Assembly (NCBI GenBank): GCA_023055355.1
Contig: JALJCS010000004.1
Span: forward strand, 26,961,744-27,025,743
Direction: 5' to 3'
Origin: Agelaius tricolor
Taxonomy: Eukaryota; Chordata; Aves; Passeriformes; Icteridae
Length of the DNA: 64,000 bases
Positions 1-11,936 of this stretch are shown here, one piece after another (the stretch's first letter is position 1; each line of letters opens with the position of its first letter). The translations under genes and the position numbers were made by a program. Under the pieces are notes generated by a model that worked only from the letters and a program-made list of their open reading frames with translations, was not told where the DNA came from and did no database searches.

Positions 1-1080
1 TTGTTGGTGAACACAAATATGATGCATGGAATCGAAGTGCAGTTCTAGGCAAGAAATTAATTCCCTGGAAATTAAAGTAAAGTAACATCATACATCTAGT
101 ACACACAATTTTTCAAGAATAATACAAACTTTAGAGTCTACTGATGGAGTTTCATAGAAACAGGAGTGTGTGAAGATTAGCACACCTAAATGGCAAATTA
201 TCTGAAGCCGAATTTCTTTTTTGTATTTTAATATTGGGATCACTGTTTGCACTGTTCATTGAAAATAAGTTTTCCTTCTCCCAAAGCTTTTCTCTATATG
301 CTGTTCTAGCACATTATTTTTTCTTACATGTTGCATAACATGGTAATTATGCAAAAGATGGCTCTGTTTTAAAGTCTAGTAGTCTTTAGGTATTTCTTTT
401 GAGACTTTGATAGCTAGAATCATAAATATCTATTTTTTATGCATTTTATTTAAATATTCATTTATCATTATCACTTGACAGGATGTCTGGAGTGGCTTTG
501 GTGCCTGAACAGGATGTAAGAGAACCTTTGAAAACCCAGGAAGCAGAGTTTCTTCACCTTGAGACCTTCTGCTCTGTGCTAGTGGCATGTCTGTACTCCA
601 GCAGCTGCAAACCTGCTGTGAGGAAGATGAAGTGAGGACTAGTGCTTCCTGACAGATTCCTCTGACTGTCTAAGCAGCAGTCTGTTAGTTGTGCAGACCT
701 TGGGTCATATCCTAAACCTGAAAGTCCAAAGTTAGACTTAACTTTTGAAAACACAGTCTCCAGATTGAGCTTACTGTTTCAGCAAACTTTAATCAGCTTG
801 CCTTTTCCTATTGTAATGAAATAACACTCCCTGTTTTGACAGTCTCTGGCTGTATGGAATAGAAAGTCAAAATAAACAATGGAGACCACACTGAGCATTC
901 TAATACACAACCTCAAATGTTTACTTAATTCCTCAGCCTAAACTAGACACCTTATCCAAACATTTCCCCCTGTTGACTCCTGTACTCCACAACATCCTGG
1001 GTTACTAGATTTCAGATAGGAGCTTCTAATACACATAACTCAGATTGAAAGCAGAGTTTCATTAACACAAACTTCCCTAT
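1..1080. other. Intergenic spacer upstream of CER1
   Basis: No coding exon, RNA gene or transposon was recognised here. By conserved synteny this should be the spacer between the end of FREM1 and the CER1 promoter. The sequence is unique-looking and AT-rich, and the only open frames are short and unsupported. Confidence 0.5.
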
Positions 1081-1088
1081 CATAATTG

Positions 1089-1161
1089 TAATCTACAGTA
1101 AATGAATGCAATTAGCCCCACCAGGGTCACCCCTGAGCCCTCCTCTCCTCTGCCATAATCT
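1089..1161 (+). promoter_or_regulatory. CER1: CER1 proximal homeodomain-type sites
   Basis: Two TAATCT elements (1089-1094 and 1156-1161) flank an ATTAG-type site near 1109-1115, all just upstream of the TATA box. TAATCT/TAATCC is the core bound by K50 homeodomain proteins of the Otx/Goosecoid type. Xenopus cerberus is reported to be directly activated by Otx2, Lim1, Mix.1 and Siamois through a small cluster of TAAT sites. The motifs are seen directly; their use in this species is inferred. Confidence 0.4.
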
Positions 1162-1165
1162 CTTG

Positions 1166-1171
1166 TATAAA
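1166..1171 (+). promoter_or_regulatory. CER1: TATA box of CER1
   Basis: TATAAA lies 61 bases before the Cerberus start codon. A TSS about 25-30 bases downstream, near 1195-1200, would give a short 5' UTR of about 35 bases. There is no CpG island here, which fits a tightly regulated embryonic gene. Confidence 0.65.
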
Positions 1172-1231
1172 GCTAGCATACTACATTCACTGCAAAAGCA
1201 GCAGGTCTAGAGGGTTGCCCTTTCCAGGATC

Positions 1232-1759
1232 ATGTCACTGCTTCTGCTTCAGATGTTAGTGCTCTCATGTCTTGGAGCCACAGAGCTACAGAGAAATTCA
1301 CAGCAAAGGAAAAGCAGAGGGCCATTTCAGCACTTTCTCTACCTGAACAAAAATCTGTTTGAAAGCCAAAGTTCTCCTGAGCGGATAAGTGAGAACCCAG
1401 AAGGAGTTGAAGAGACCCTGAAAGTACCAAGCTTTTTTGTATCAATTCCACAGACAGCATCTGGAAGTGAGAAGAAAGAGGAGAAAAAAATGTCCAGATT
1501 CATACTTCCCAGTGCAGGACTCCATGCAGATCAAAACCCAAGAACCTGGGTTGCATCCAGAGAGACCTCTCCTGTGGAAAACCTCTCTCCATCCCATTAT
1601 TCCAGCAAGAGAGAATCTGAAGTTCCCTACAGAAAAGATGCCAAGAAATTTTGGGACCATTTCATGTTAAAGAAAAACTCAGCATCTGAAGAGGTTGTCC
1701 TGCCAATCAAGACCAATGAAATGCACCAAGAAAACTGCAGAACCCTGCCTTTTGCTCAG
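1232..1759 (+). CDS. CER1: CER1 coding exon 1
   Basis: It encodes residues 1-176: the signal peptide, the propeptide and the first knot cysteine (ENCRTLPF). It ends exactly on a codon before a consensus gtaaga donor at 1760. Reading through into the intron gives only a short non-conserved tail and a stop at 1811-1813. Confidence 0.93.
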
Positions 1760-2118
1760 GTAAGATACAAGTATCCAAGATCAACAAACATGCCTTTCCC
1801 CCATCTCATGTAATCAGCAACTAAAGGGACATGGGTTATTTAAGTGGCTTAGTCAAAGGCCTTCAGAACACTTGACCAAAAGTGGCTGAAAGACTCTGAT
1901 GAAAAAGTTTAGTCTGATGAGGCAAACTGCTGAATTGCAGCACTGGAAAGCTGCAGACTCAATTTTTATAGAGTTATTTATTGGTTTTATGCACAGATAT
2001 TCGACATGGTCTAAGCAGGAAGGAAATTGATGATGAGTAATTATCCATTCAATAAATTATATCTCAACTGTTTGTACATCTGAATTATGATCTCTCTCTA
2101 ATATATATATGTATAGAT

Positions 2119-2160
<42 letters not shown>

Positions 2161-2946
2161 ACACGTGCATATAGAGACTCAGAACAAGTATTTACAGGAA
2201 AAGCTGGTTGTTCTCTTACACCTAAGCAAGGATTGTTTTTTTCTGTATTAATTAGAAAAGTGATGCTTATGTCTAACTCTACGCTAAGAATTTCAGAGAA
2301 CTGGTAAATTGTCCCATGCTTAGATGAAGCCATTTTGTCACATTGAAACATTAAGACAAGCAAACAGTATAGGTAAAAGTGCTGTATTCCTTGTAAATCA
2401 CCATCAATTCTCAGTGTTTCTGTAACCACGATCTGTCAAGGACCACGTCTTTTCACATCCAAAACTAAATTTATTTCACACAGACATACATACATACAGA
2501 TGTTGCCAAGAAACCTGTACTTGTTCTGAGAAGGAAAAAGTGCAGTAGCTTTTTTTTTCCTTTTTTTTTTTTTTTTTTTTTTGCTCATGCCTTCTAGCAG
2601 AGTCCATGGGGTCATTTCTGCATCAGAAACATTAAACTGCTTTCTGTTTCAGGGTGTTACTCATAACAACTGTGAGAAGGTGACAGTGCAGAATAATCTG
2701 TGTTTTGGAAAATGCAGTTCTTTTCATGTTCCTGGTTCAGAAGATCATCTTTATACCTTCTGTTCTCGTTGCTTGCCCAGCAAGTTCTCCATGAAGCGCC
2801 TGGATCTCAACTGCACTGATTCTGTTCCAGTGGTCAAAGAAATCATGATTGTAGAAGAGTGTAAATGTGAAAGTCGGAAGATTAAAGACCCTGTGATTGG
2901 ATCTCTACTGTCAGACTTTTATGAAAATGTACATGAGCACAATTAA
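1232..2946 (+). CDS. CER1: Cerberus, secreted Nodal/BMP antagonist (two exons)
   Basis: CDS is join(1232-1759, 2653-2946), giving 273 residues; human CER1 has 267. Residues 1-17 form a hydrophobic signal peptide. A poorly conserved, charged propeptide follows up to about residue 160 and includes a KDAKKFW block. The C-terminal cystine-knot (CTCK/DAN) domain covers about 169-248. It has the nine family cysteines at 169, 183, 193, 197, 213, 216, 230, 246 and 248, with the landmark strings NNLCFGKC, CLPSKF and VEECKC. NCT at 229-231 is a possible N-glycosylation site. In the DAN family this domain binds Nodal, BMP and Activin-type ligands outside the cell; the chick homologue (Caronte) acts in head induction and left-right asymmetry. 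The intron is phase 0 with a GT/AG pair, and there is no frameshift or stop. The start was chosen because it begins the signal peptide 61 bases after the TATA box. The next gene, ZDHHC21, has the same orientation, as in other vertebrates. Confidence 0.95.
2121..2159 (+). repeat. (GT)n microsatellite, about 19 units
   Basis: An uninterrupted GT dinucleotide run sits in the CER1 intron. It is preceded by a short AT/GT-rich stretch and followed by cacacgtgca. It is likely polymorphic and able to form Z-DNA. Confidence 0.97.
2550..2582 (+). repeat. Homopolymeric T tract
   Basis: Nine T, two C and 22 T in a row, upstream of the CER1 exon 2 acceptor. It could be the reverse complement of a retroposon tail, but no retroposon body is recognisable next to it. 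Confidence 0.9.
2653..2946 (+). CDS. CER1: CER1 coding exon 2 (cystine knot)
   Basis: It encodes residues 177-273 and carries eight of the nine knot cysteines. It follows a tttctgtttcag acceptor in phase 0 and ends in TAA at 2944-2946. The last 20 or so residues, after CKC, are acidic and poorly conserved, as expected for the family. Confidence 0.95.
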   Translation, partial: GVTHNNCEKVTVQNNLCFGKCSSFHVPGSEDHLYTFCSRCLPSKFSMKRLDLNCTDSVPVVKEIMIVEECKCESRKIKDPVIGSLLSDFYENVHEHN

Positions 2947-3026
2947 CTTGCGCAAAGGACCTCTTAACCTGATCATAAGAATTTGCCAATGAAAAACAAG
3001 TTGTCATCACTCTAGTACAAAAAAAC

Positions 3027-3507
3027 ATTAAAAATGTAGACTTTCTACATGATTTCTGTTTCAACAATAACTTCACCTAAAGTGTAACAAATGTTTCCTT
3101 GCAGCTGTTAAGGAAAATGAGGTGAAATTACTGGACTTATGTGTAAAGGTCTTTAACAAGGGAAAACTTTAAAAATTTTCCACCGTTCCCATCATTGTTT
3201 CTTGCATGCTAGTCAACAAAGACTGAATTAACACAATTTATCTGTGCAAAACCTGAATGTTGACTTGTTTTCTTTGCCTTTGCTTGTGAGGAGTGACAAT
3301 ATAGCTCTATTGGCAACAAAGATGAGATTTTAGCCTGTTCCCTACAAAAACAGGTCTACTTTTACAGCAAGATAATGGCTGGAGAGTGTAAAACATAAAT
3401 GGACATGTACATAGAAAGCTGCGACTAGTTAATATCATGCTTATTGAGCTCAGTTGGAGTTCAGTTCTCATTGAAAACTAATATATCACACAATTTACAC
3501 CAATAAA
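3027..3507 (+). terminator. CER1: Candidate CER1 poly(A) signals
   Basis: ATTAAA at 3027-3032 lies 81 bases after the stop codon and AATAAA at 3502-3507 lies 556 bases after it. Another AATAAA is at 4411-4416. All are plausible ends of the CER1 3' UTR; the sequence alone does not decide between them. Confidence 0.4.
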
Positions 3508-3509
3508 TA

Positions 3510-6020
3510 ATGGCAAGAGGTATTTTGCTATAGAAACCACTTGCTCTCTTTTCCACATGCCTGCATTCACTCTGTACCTTTATTTTGACTTAAAGTGTTC
3601 AACTGCAGAAAGAGAAAAAAAAAGCCATACTCCTACAGAAAACATCACAGATAAATACAGTGTTGTTATTATTTAAATTCACTGTGGAAAAACAATGTAC
3701 ATTTCCCAGTCTGATGAATTTTTACATTGTCACTGAATCTAAGATAAAATTTAAATAATGTTCTCAACTCTTAAACTAAAGCAGAAAAGGCATTCATGGG
3801 ATAGAAAATCTGAGAAGGGCTTTATCATTATAGCAATACCTTAACAACTTTACAGGAAGCTGAGAGAACCCTGCTAGGAAGCACTGGAGTCTACTGCTAG
3901 GCAACACAGCAATAGTGATTATTAGCTGAACTGCTGGCTTTCCGGCTCTCTCCAGCTGCTTCTCCCTGGATTTCTCTTGCAGACCTGGCACACCAGACAG
4001 AGATCAGCTTCCAGCAGAAGAGTTCAGCATATTTCTATGCCAGTGTTTCCAGTCCTCTGGAAATCTGTTCTCAGATCTGGGCCACAGTTGTTAAACTGTC
4101 CAAGCTCTTTTTTATGGTATTGGAAATCACTACTGACTTAGTTTATTCAAGGTCAAATTCAAGGGCTGGTGGAAATGATTCCTTGTATTTGAACCACAGT
4201 GGAATTAGAAATATCATAATGTTCTTTCAGAAAACATGTGCAGTATGGCTTTGGAGTCTGAGGCCCATGTTGAATATTTACTTAATGGCATCTGAATTAT
4301 ATTCTGATACTGGATGTGAAGCTGTTTGCTTTTGCAGGTCACTTGCAGCGAATGAACTAAAGATTAGTATTACAGTTACCTTTCATTACATATAAACCTT
4401 TTTTTTAAATAATAAAAATTGTGTACTAAAACTCAAGCAAGTCTCTCTATTCTTTTATACGAAGGACAGATGTGAAAACTATATATGGCCATTTATAGTC
4501 TATATACGATGCCATTCTAAGTAACTAGATATCAAGGTTTTATAATTCCTGTATTGTGTGTGAAAATTGGTGTACATTTTTAATCAAGCCTAAGGAAGAA
4601 ACCCACAGCATTAAAGTTCTCAAACTTTTTCTCTTTATTGATGATTTTCTTGAATCTGAAAAAAACAAGTGTTCTGAGATGTTTTACTTGGAATTTTTGA
4701 CACGTTTTAAAGTTGTCTGAATATATACGAACGTTCATCCACTTTTTTTTTTTTTTTTTTTTGTTTTCTGAAATGCAAGTATGCATTTAGGATTGCAGGA
4801 ACCACTTGAAGGTGGACCTACAAACACTCCCAGTAAAATCATATCAATTAAAAAGAAAAATCTTCCAATCTTGTAATTTTGACAAAAATGATGGATATAG
4901 TATGAGTTTATCATGATGATGTCTGAATAGAAGCTATGTTGTGGACCGCAAGATAGCATAATTTTTAAAGCTTCTTCTCTGTGCTGAAGCATTACAGCAG
5001 TCAAAGAATGCTGTTCATGTAAGGAGTTTGCAGGATGAGATTCTTAGTGTGAATTTGCACAGCTTAAAAGTAGGTGAAAAGAGGTAATGACAGCTGTAGT
5101 AATTGCTAATTAGATTAGTGCTGTAGGTTTTTTGGATGCATGTTTAATTAACTCAGAAATGACTGGTTGCATGTAATTAGCACAGTATTTTGCAAAATCA
5201 ATCAATGTGTTAATTGGATCAGATTTCTCAGCGTTTAAAAAATCCAAATTAGGAATATATTTTATCCAGGGCCTAAAGAGATTTTGCTCTCTCGGCATAA
5301 TGATTACCTCTACAAGCAGAACACTGTGGATTAGAAAGGTGAGGGGTGTGATCCATATCACTATATGGATGCTTTCAGAAGTAACATTATAGCAACAGAC
5401 CGTAGTTGTGTCTGCTCAGAGCTTGCATGCGTTTTGTAATGAAAGCTTTTCCAACGCAGCTATGCTGATAAGTGCTGCTAACGTGATCTATTTTAGAGCA
5501 CTCCTTGTGCAAACCTACTTACAGAACAAGACTTTAGTTGCAGAGCTCTCTGAAAATTCTAATCAGTTCCAAACATTTTCTACACTTCTGCCCTTTTATT
5601 TGTCCCACTGTCTCTTTTTCAAATGGATGTGCTTTGTGTAGAAAATAAGTGAAGTGCTGTTTTTTTCCTACTGCTTTAGCAAAATAAATCTTCAATCCAT
5701 GCTATTCCTTTAAGTGTGGATTTAACGCAACCCGCTTTAATGCCTGTAAATACATCAAATACCAGGTTTACATCAAACTTTTATTCAATTCTGCACAACC
5801 ATATATTCTAGGGAAAAGTCTCTGAAGCTGCACTTCACGCTGTGCTTGGTACTTTTTTCATTGCCTATGAAACATTCACAACTAACCCCATGGCTCTCAG
5901 CTGACTAGCTTTTACTAGCAGGTGGTGAAATTGCTTGCAGTGCTTTCTCCTAAATGTACTCATTTGCTCCTTGCTGCAAGAGCAAAACAAGACTCCTTAC
6001 TCAGAAGCTCTCTGCCAGCT
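3510..6020. other. CER1 3' flank, no recognised gene
   Basis: No exon or recognisable transposon. It contains a T tract at 4743-4762 and otherwise unique-looking AT-rich sequence. The short open frames have no family resemblance. Confidence 0.5.
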
Positions 6021-7520
6021 GCATAATCATGCTGAGCTGGAAGGGACACCAGGGATCATTGAGTCCAACTCCTGAGCCTGCATAGGATATCCCCAAGAAT
6101 CACACCATGTGCCTGAGAGTGTTGTCCAAACACTTCTGGAACTGTCAGGCTGCTGCTGTGACCACTTCCCTGCAGAGCTGTCCCAGTGCCCAACCACCCT
6201 CTGGGGGAAGAAACTTTTCCTAATATCCAACTTCAACCTCTCCTCACACAGCTTCAGGCCATTCCCTTGGATCCTGTCAATGGTCACCACAGAGAAGAGA
6301 TGAGTGTCTACCCCTCCCCTTTCCTTCACAAGGAAGTTGTCTTCCAAAATGAGGTCTCCTGTCAGTTTCCTCAGTCAGGCTGAGCAGACAAGTACCTCAG
6401 CTGTTTCTCATAAGCGCTCCTTCCCTCCAAGACCCTTCACTATTTTCACTGGCTTCTTTTGGATGCTCTCTAATAACTTAGTATCTTTCTCATATTCAGG
6501 TGAGCAAACCAGCCCCCAGCACTCAAGGTGAGGCTGTCCCAGCTCAGAGCAGAGCAGAACAATCCCCTTCCTTGCCTGGCTGGTGATGCTGTCCCTGGTG
6601 CCCCCCAGGACAGGGTTGGCCCTCCTGGCTGCCAAGGCACTGCTGACTCACATTCAGCTTTTCATTGACCAGGACCCCCAGGTCCCTTCCCATGGCACTG
6701 CTTTCTCTTGTTGAACTTCATATGGTTGGTGATTGCCCAGACCCCTGATTTGTCAAGGCCTCTCTGCAGGCCCTCCCTGCCTTCAAGGGCATCAACTCCT
6801 CTTGGTTTTGTATCACCTGGGAACTTGCTTAGTACCCCTTCCAGTCCTACATCCAAGTAATTTATGAAGATGATGAAGAGCACTGGGCTGAGGATGCAGC
6901 CCTGTGGAACCCCACCAGTGGCAGGTCCCCAGCCTGATGTCACCCCATTCACTGTAACCCCTTGTGCCCATGAGTCAGGCGCTCACCCATCACATGATGT
7001 GTTTATCCAGCTGTGTGCTGGACATTTTGTCCAGAAGGATCCTGTGAGAGACAGCATCAAAAGCTTTGCTGAAGCCCAAAAAGATTACATCAACTGTCTC
7101 TCCTTGGTCACCTGTATGTGTTACCTTGTCATAAAAGGAAATTAGGTTTGATAAGCAGGACTGTCTCCTCATGAAGCCATGCTGGCTGTGACGAATGACT
7201 GTGTTGTCCTTCAGGTGTATTTCAATACCCCTCAGAAAAATCACCATAACTTTGCCAGGCACTGAAGTGAGACTGATAGGACCCTGTGGTTTCTGTCTTC
7301 TGCAAGATAAGTTCTTTGTCCTGCCCTTCTTAAAAACCAGACAATGTTCTCCAACTTCCAGTCAGTTGGGACTGCTCTGGATTCCCAAGACTACTCAAAA
7401 ATCATTGAGAGAGGCTTTGCAATGACATCACCCAACTCTGTGAGGATTTTCAAATGAATCCCATCTCATAGATTTGCAGGGATCCATCTGGAGCAGCAGA
7501 TCCTGCACAATGCACTCAGA
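6021..7520 (-). mobile_element. CR1 LINE, 3' half, decayed
   Basis: This is a chicken-repeat-1 non-LTR retrotransposon in minus orientation: reverse-transcriptase region at high coordinates, 3' UTR at low coordinates. The + strand at 6030-6700 reads as the complement of a CR1 3' UTR. Minus-strand frames at 6662-6952 and 6990-7262 carry RT landmarks: FSKAFDAVSH, then a GVPQG block followed by LFIIFIN. The catalytic FADD box is degenerate, reading FPGD, and the frames are broken, so the copy is dead. It is truncated within ORF2 at its 5' end, near 7520, the usual outcome of target-primed reverse transcription. The 3' octamer tail at about 6021 is eroded. Confidence 0.9.
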
Positions 7521-7920
7521 AGTATCTGCTGTGCCAGATGGTGCATTTCTAAGAGATGTGGAACTGGGGCTACTTCGGGTCCTCCATCAGACACTTTACC
7601 AGTAGAAACAGGAAACACTGCTACTGAATTATAAATATTTTGTATTTTCTGTTGTACTAAACCTAACTCCTTAAATATCTGGTACATAACCACCAACTTC
7701 AGCTCACCTGAAATCATTCCCTGACAGCTGTGCACAATCCTTCTGCTCAAGTGAGAAAGAATGGGGATGAAAAGACTCTGTAGCTGGCCCTCATGCAAGA
7801 ATATTGATAAAAGGTTAACTATCCTTATTGAGAACAAAATTGTCCTGTTTAGAGCACCTCAGGCTCCATGGCATCAGAAAACTGCATTTTCACTTGAAAA
7901 TTAAAAATTAACCAGAAGCT
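7521..7920. other. Unassigned sequence beside CR1
   Basis: A minus-strand open frame (7466-7837) runs out of the CR1 5' edge, but beyond about 7520 I cannot match it to CR1 or any protein family. It may be diverged CR1 or unique flank. Confidence 0.4.
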
Positions 7921-7923
7921 AAA

Positions 7924-8035
7924 TACTACTACTACTACTACTACTAATTTAACAATGATAATGGTAATGAAAATAAAAATAATAATAACAATTATAAAAA
8001 TAATAATGATAATTACAACAATAATAAATAAAAAA
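7924..8035 (+). repeat. Trinucleotide and AT-rich simple repeats
   Basis: An (ACT)n run at 7924-7946 is followed by imperfect AAT/AAC/ATG-type low-complexity sequence to about 8035. It is a compound microsatellite in the CER1-ZDHHC21 spacer. Confidence 0.9.
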
Positions 8036-11000
8036 GGACAAGCCTGATGCTTCTCTAAGGGTTTTTCTGAGGCATTTTCATTTTTCCTGGTTTAACTACT
8101 GCTTTCACTAGTCATTTAATCTGACATTCTGCTGGTGGCTGCAGCCCACAGTCAGACTGTTCAAACTGAGCAGGCATGTAACTAAGCTGCCTTCTGAACA
8201 AGGCTGTATCTGCTGAAGCTTTTTCAAACTCACCTCACTGCAGAGATGTGGAACATTCAGGCAGTCTGTTGCCCAGCCTGGTGTTTAGACAGCAACTCTT
8301 GGAGGAAGAGAGTCATTAGAAGAACTAATACTAGGACATCTGCAGATGGACACTATCTGAGCAGAACTCCTCACACCACTGAGGTGCCTAAGATGAAAAT
8401 TAACTCCCTAAATTAGACTGCCTGTCTACCTTAGCGCTCGCTTATCCATCTGGGCTGCAGGATCAGGAGATTTCACCATGTCTACAATTGAGGCAGGCAG
8501 ATTAGAAAACATACCATGTCTTTGATTTTTCTGGCTATTAAGTAAAAGAGAAAATGGAGCCTGAGACATATTTTCCTTTAACACCTACAGCCTCATCCTC
8601 AATGTCACATAGTGACTTGTGGGCCACAACAGGTTTTGTTTCAGCATGCTGTTTCTCTGACACAGACTTTTTTCTTCATGATGTAGATCTTCATGACACC
8701 AAGAATTCTGCTCCCATTTTAGACTTTACAGCTGTCTCCTATGTATGTCACCAACGTTTACAGTGAGCAGTGCAGTGCTGCTGCAGAAATGTTGTAGCAA
8801 GAAATTTTAGAAGGACCCAGGAAACTGAGTACTGCTGAGAAGGCTGACTTCTCAGCTCAGTATGTATCTGTGCACAGAAAACGTCCCTTCTGCATGTTGG
8901 TCAAGGGGCACAGTTGGGCTAAAAATGAATCCTGGATAACAGCCTCAAGAAGGCAAGGGGCTTGTAAGCTGTAAGAACCGTGGGAGTCACAGTGCACACC
9001 TCTTTCTTGCATGTGTTCCCCATAACAGAGCCTCAGCTGTTACTGCACATGGCTTGATTTTAGCAGGCTGATTTAATATTTACAGAGTGCCAATAAAATT
9101 TATAGGACGACAGCTGGTGGCTCCTATGGTAATTTATAAACAGCAAGAACAACACAACACAGACATCAGAAAATCCAAGAGGAATTCTATGCCATTGTGC
9201 AATATTCAGCATTGAAGAAGGTGAATAATTTTGCAGACTTCTAATGTAATATATCCATATTGGATTTTATTTAAACCCATATTATCCAAAGCTAGGACTC
9301 CCATAGGTATGTTTTTTCACACAGAATGTAGTTAATCACAAAGATTCATTATCAATCTATCTAGATTTTATATTCTGGCAAAAGAGTCAGGTAATATCTC
9401 CAGGTCAAGACTTTTCAGTTGGGAAGTCCAGCACACAACTGCCTGCGTTTCCTCCTGCAAAGTGCCTTCTCAAAAAAATAACAACCAAAAAAACCATTAA
9501 CCAAAGGGGAATGCTGTGCTATGACTAAAAGAAAAGACCACTGCCCTTGTTCCATAACCTAGGTTTACATCGCATTTCTGAATAGAAAAAAATATAACCT
9601 GCCTGGCAGGACTACAGGTCTAAAGACTGGCCATTATCTGTGTACCACTGCAGAAATGCAAATGCTTCGTATTCAAATGGAAGATAATATTACTGACTGA
9701 TTCTTTTTCATTCCATATCTGGATGGATTCTTTTTCATTCCATATCTGATTCCATATCCATATGGATATGGATTCATATCCATATCATACTATTATTCTT
9801 TTCTTATACTTCCATTTTACTTCCCAAGAACATGCTTTCCTTTAAATTTCTTGATTGTTTTGTTTTGGTTTTTTCCCCATCAAAATGAATTCTTCAAATC
9901 AGTGAAAAATTTTCACAGCTTATTAGGTCTTTTATATATAGACATAAATATATATATATATTAACTTTGTCATGGAATAGAGTCAGAGGCTGTTTTTTGT
10001 TATTTTAAAATATTTATGAAAGAACAACTTCAGTTTTTCTTTTCCCCTTTATAATAGACATATTAACAGTCCAATTAATAAGTCCATTATTTTCAGTGTT
10101 ACCTGCTCCTACTGACATATACAGATTGTTCTGAAAGATTTGATCTTCTCTGATCTGATCTTCTCTGAACCTGGAACATGCTTCTTTCTTCTTCCAGACA
10201 ACCTCCGGTTTCTGCTACAAATAGAGCAACTTTAGATTGAAATGTTAACAATTGCCCTGTGTAATATTTTTTTTTTAATTTGTCTTGCTGTTGTTGTTGT
10301 TAAGGTTTTTTATTTTTTTTTCCCCTGTGGAATAATCATGTTATGATTAAGTTTTAGGAAGAATCTGATCAGTAATAAAGGTGACTTTTCGGCATTGGTA
10401 GTCTTCACAACATTACTCTTCATCTATTTCATCCATCATTGTGAAGGAAAACTGCTCCAGGGTAAGAGCTCGTCAATTTACAGTGGGAACTATGCCATTC
10501 AGACAGATGGGGTACCTTTAGGTAGCCAAAATACCATATATGTTCATCAGCAATGGGTGCTCGAGGCATGATTCCCAGCTGGGAACACTGAAAATTTTGT
10601 CTGTTACAAGCTGTCTGTGGCTCTTACCCAAAGGTAATCCCTTGCAGGTCTGAATTATCTTTTTAAAATGATGACTGGTTTCTGTGGACAGGTAAGGATT
10701 CTATATGAGCAAGGGGCACAGCACAGCAGGCGACCTGAATGTCGTAAAAATGTTCCAAATGGTCTGAGCTGATTGAGGCAAGGATGCAAAGCACAGAATT
10801 ACAAGAGCAGTTCTTCATTCATGAGCATGAAGAAGTTGTGTTTAACAAATGGTGGTGTTTAACAAATGGCTCTTATCCCTTTCATGCATTTATAAACAAC
10901 ATGATTTGATCACTCACCGCATAACCCACATTCATGCTGCTATTCTGGAAAACAGCAATAAATCTATGGTGTCACCATCCAGCTGACTCTTTCTTCATTT

Positions 11001-11559
11001 AGGTGTCCCGGGAGTTGGTGTTGCTACAACCACCAATGCCAGATAACAGCACGGTTTTGCCAGAGGTGTTGAAAGTACTGGGATTCTGATGTTATCTTCA
11101 TAGTCTAGAGGCATTTTTTTTCTTCACGGGTGGCTTTATGATTCTGAGAGACGAGATAGAAGATAAGAGGTCCTTATCTGCAAGGTGGGGGCTGTTCTCC
11201 TCCTTGGGGGGTGTGCTCCTCCTTGCAGTGAGCTGGGGCCTTTCACTTACCCCGTGAAACCATGGTTATGTGGTATACAAGGTAAAGCAAGTCTCTCTTA
11301 AGGAAGCTAGTGTTATTTTATACTATTAACTTCAAGCTATGAGGCCTAGCTGGGGCAGGTGCCAGATTCTCCTAGGAGCAGCCTGGAGACTTGAGGCAGA
11401 AGCCTTGTCTGCAGGACTAATTTTTCACACGGACTACAAAGGGACGCTGCAAAAATGAAGAACGGAAAAGGGCTCATGCTGACTCAAGTCCGTGGCCGGG
11501 AACGAGCAAGTCACAGCGAGCTCCAGCCCTGGGGAAATGCGGCTGATCGGGTTTCCCAC
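8036..11559. other. CER1-ZDHHC21 intergenic spacer
   Basis: No exon, RNA gene or transposon was recognised. It holds the duplication and palindrome at 9699-9772 and an AT dinucleotide stretch at about 9950-9961. The last few hundred bases rise in GC towards the CpG island. Confidence 0.5.
9699..9772 (+). repeat. 27-base-period tandem duplication plus palindrome
   Basis: A 23-base unit ending in CCATATCTG occurs at 9699-9721 and again at 9726-9748. It is followed directly by a perfect 22-base palindrome at 9751-9772 built from CCATAT/ATATGG. After that come further degenerate CATATC units. It looks like local slippage of a CCATAT-type repeat. Confidence 0.85.
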
Positions 11560-11900
11560 CAGGCAGGGTAGACCACCCCCCCCAGAGCGGCTCCTCCGGC
11601 GCTGCACACACTCAGCATACAGGCCCCTGCCGTGCCGGCCGTGTGCCCGCCTCTCGCACAGGAGGCCAGACGCCCACGCCCCGCGGCCGTGAGGGGCAGC
11701 CGGTTCAGCTCGGGCGGGTTCGAAGGGCGGCTCTGCCAGCGCCGCTCCCTCCCTGAGGGGCGCGGTCCCGCCCGCCCGCCCACCGGGGCGCTCGGAGGGC
11801 GCAGGCGCGGCTGGAGCGGCGGAAGCCCACGGTTGGTTCCGCCGCGTGCCCGGGCGGGGGGCGGCGCGCGCGACCCCCGCTGGCCCGGGAGCGGCGCCGC

Positions 11901-11936
11901 GGGCGGGCTGGGCTGGCGGGAGGGGCGGGGGGCGGC
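11901..11936 (+). promoter_or_regulatory. G-quadruplex-type G-run cluster
   Basis: At least four GGG runs are separated by loops of 1-4 bases between 11901 and 11920, and more G-runs follow to about 11936. This fits the G4 consensus on the + strand inside the promoter CpG island. Formation is inferred, not shown. Confidence 0.5.

Larger units (their letters stand above)
1760..2652 (+). other. CER1: CER1 intron with GT microsatellite and T tract
   Basis: This is an 893-base phase-0 intron bounded by gtaaga and tttcag. It contains an uninterrupted (GT)n run at 2121-2159 and a long T-rich tract at 2550-2582, about 70 bases before the acceptor. No transposon or RNA gene was recognised. Confidence 0.85.

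Noticed and set aside
2085..2429. Minus-strand frame with a His-Thr run
   Set aside because: The run is the reverse strand of the (GT)n microsatellite in the CER1 intron.
7466..7837. 123-residue minus-strand frame
   Set aside because: Its first part overlaps the CR1 edge and the rest has no recognisable domain, exon signals or family resemblance.
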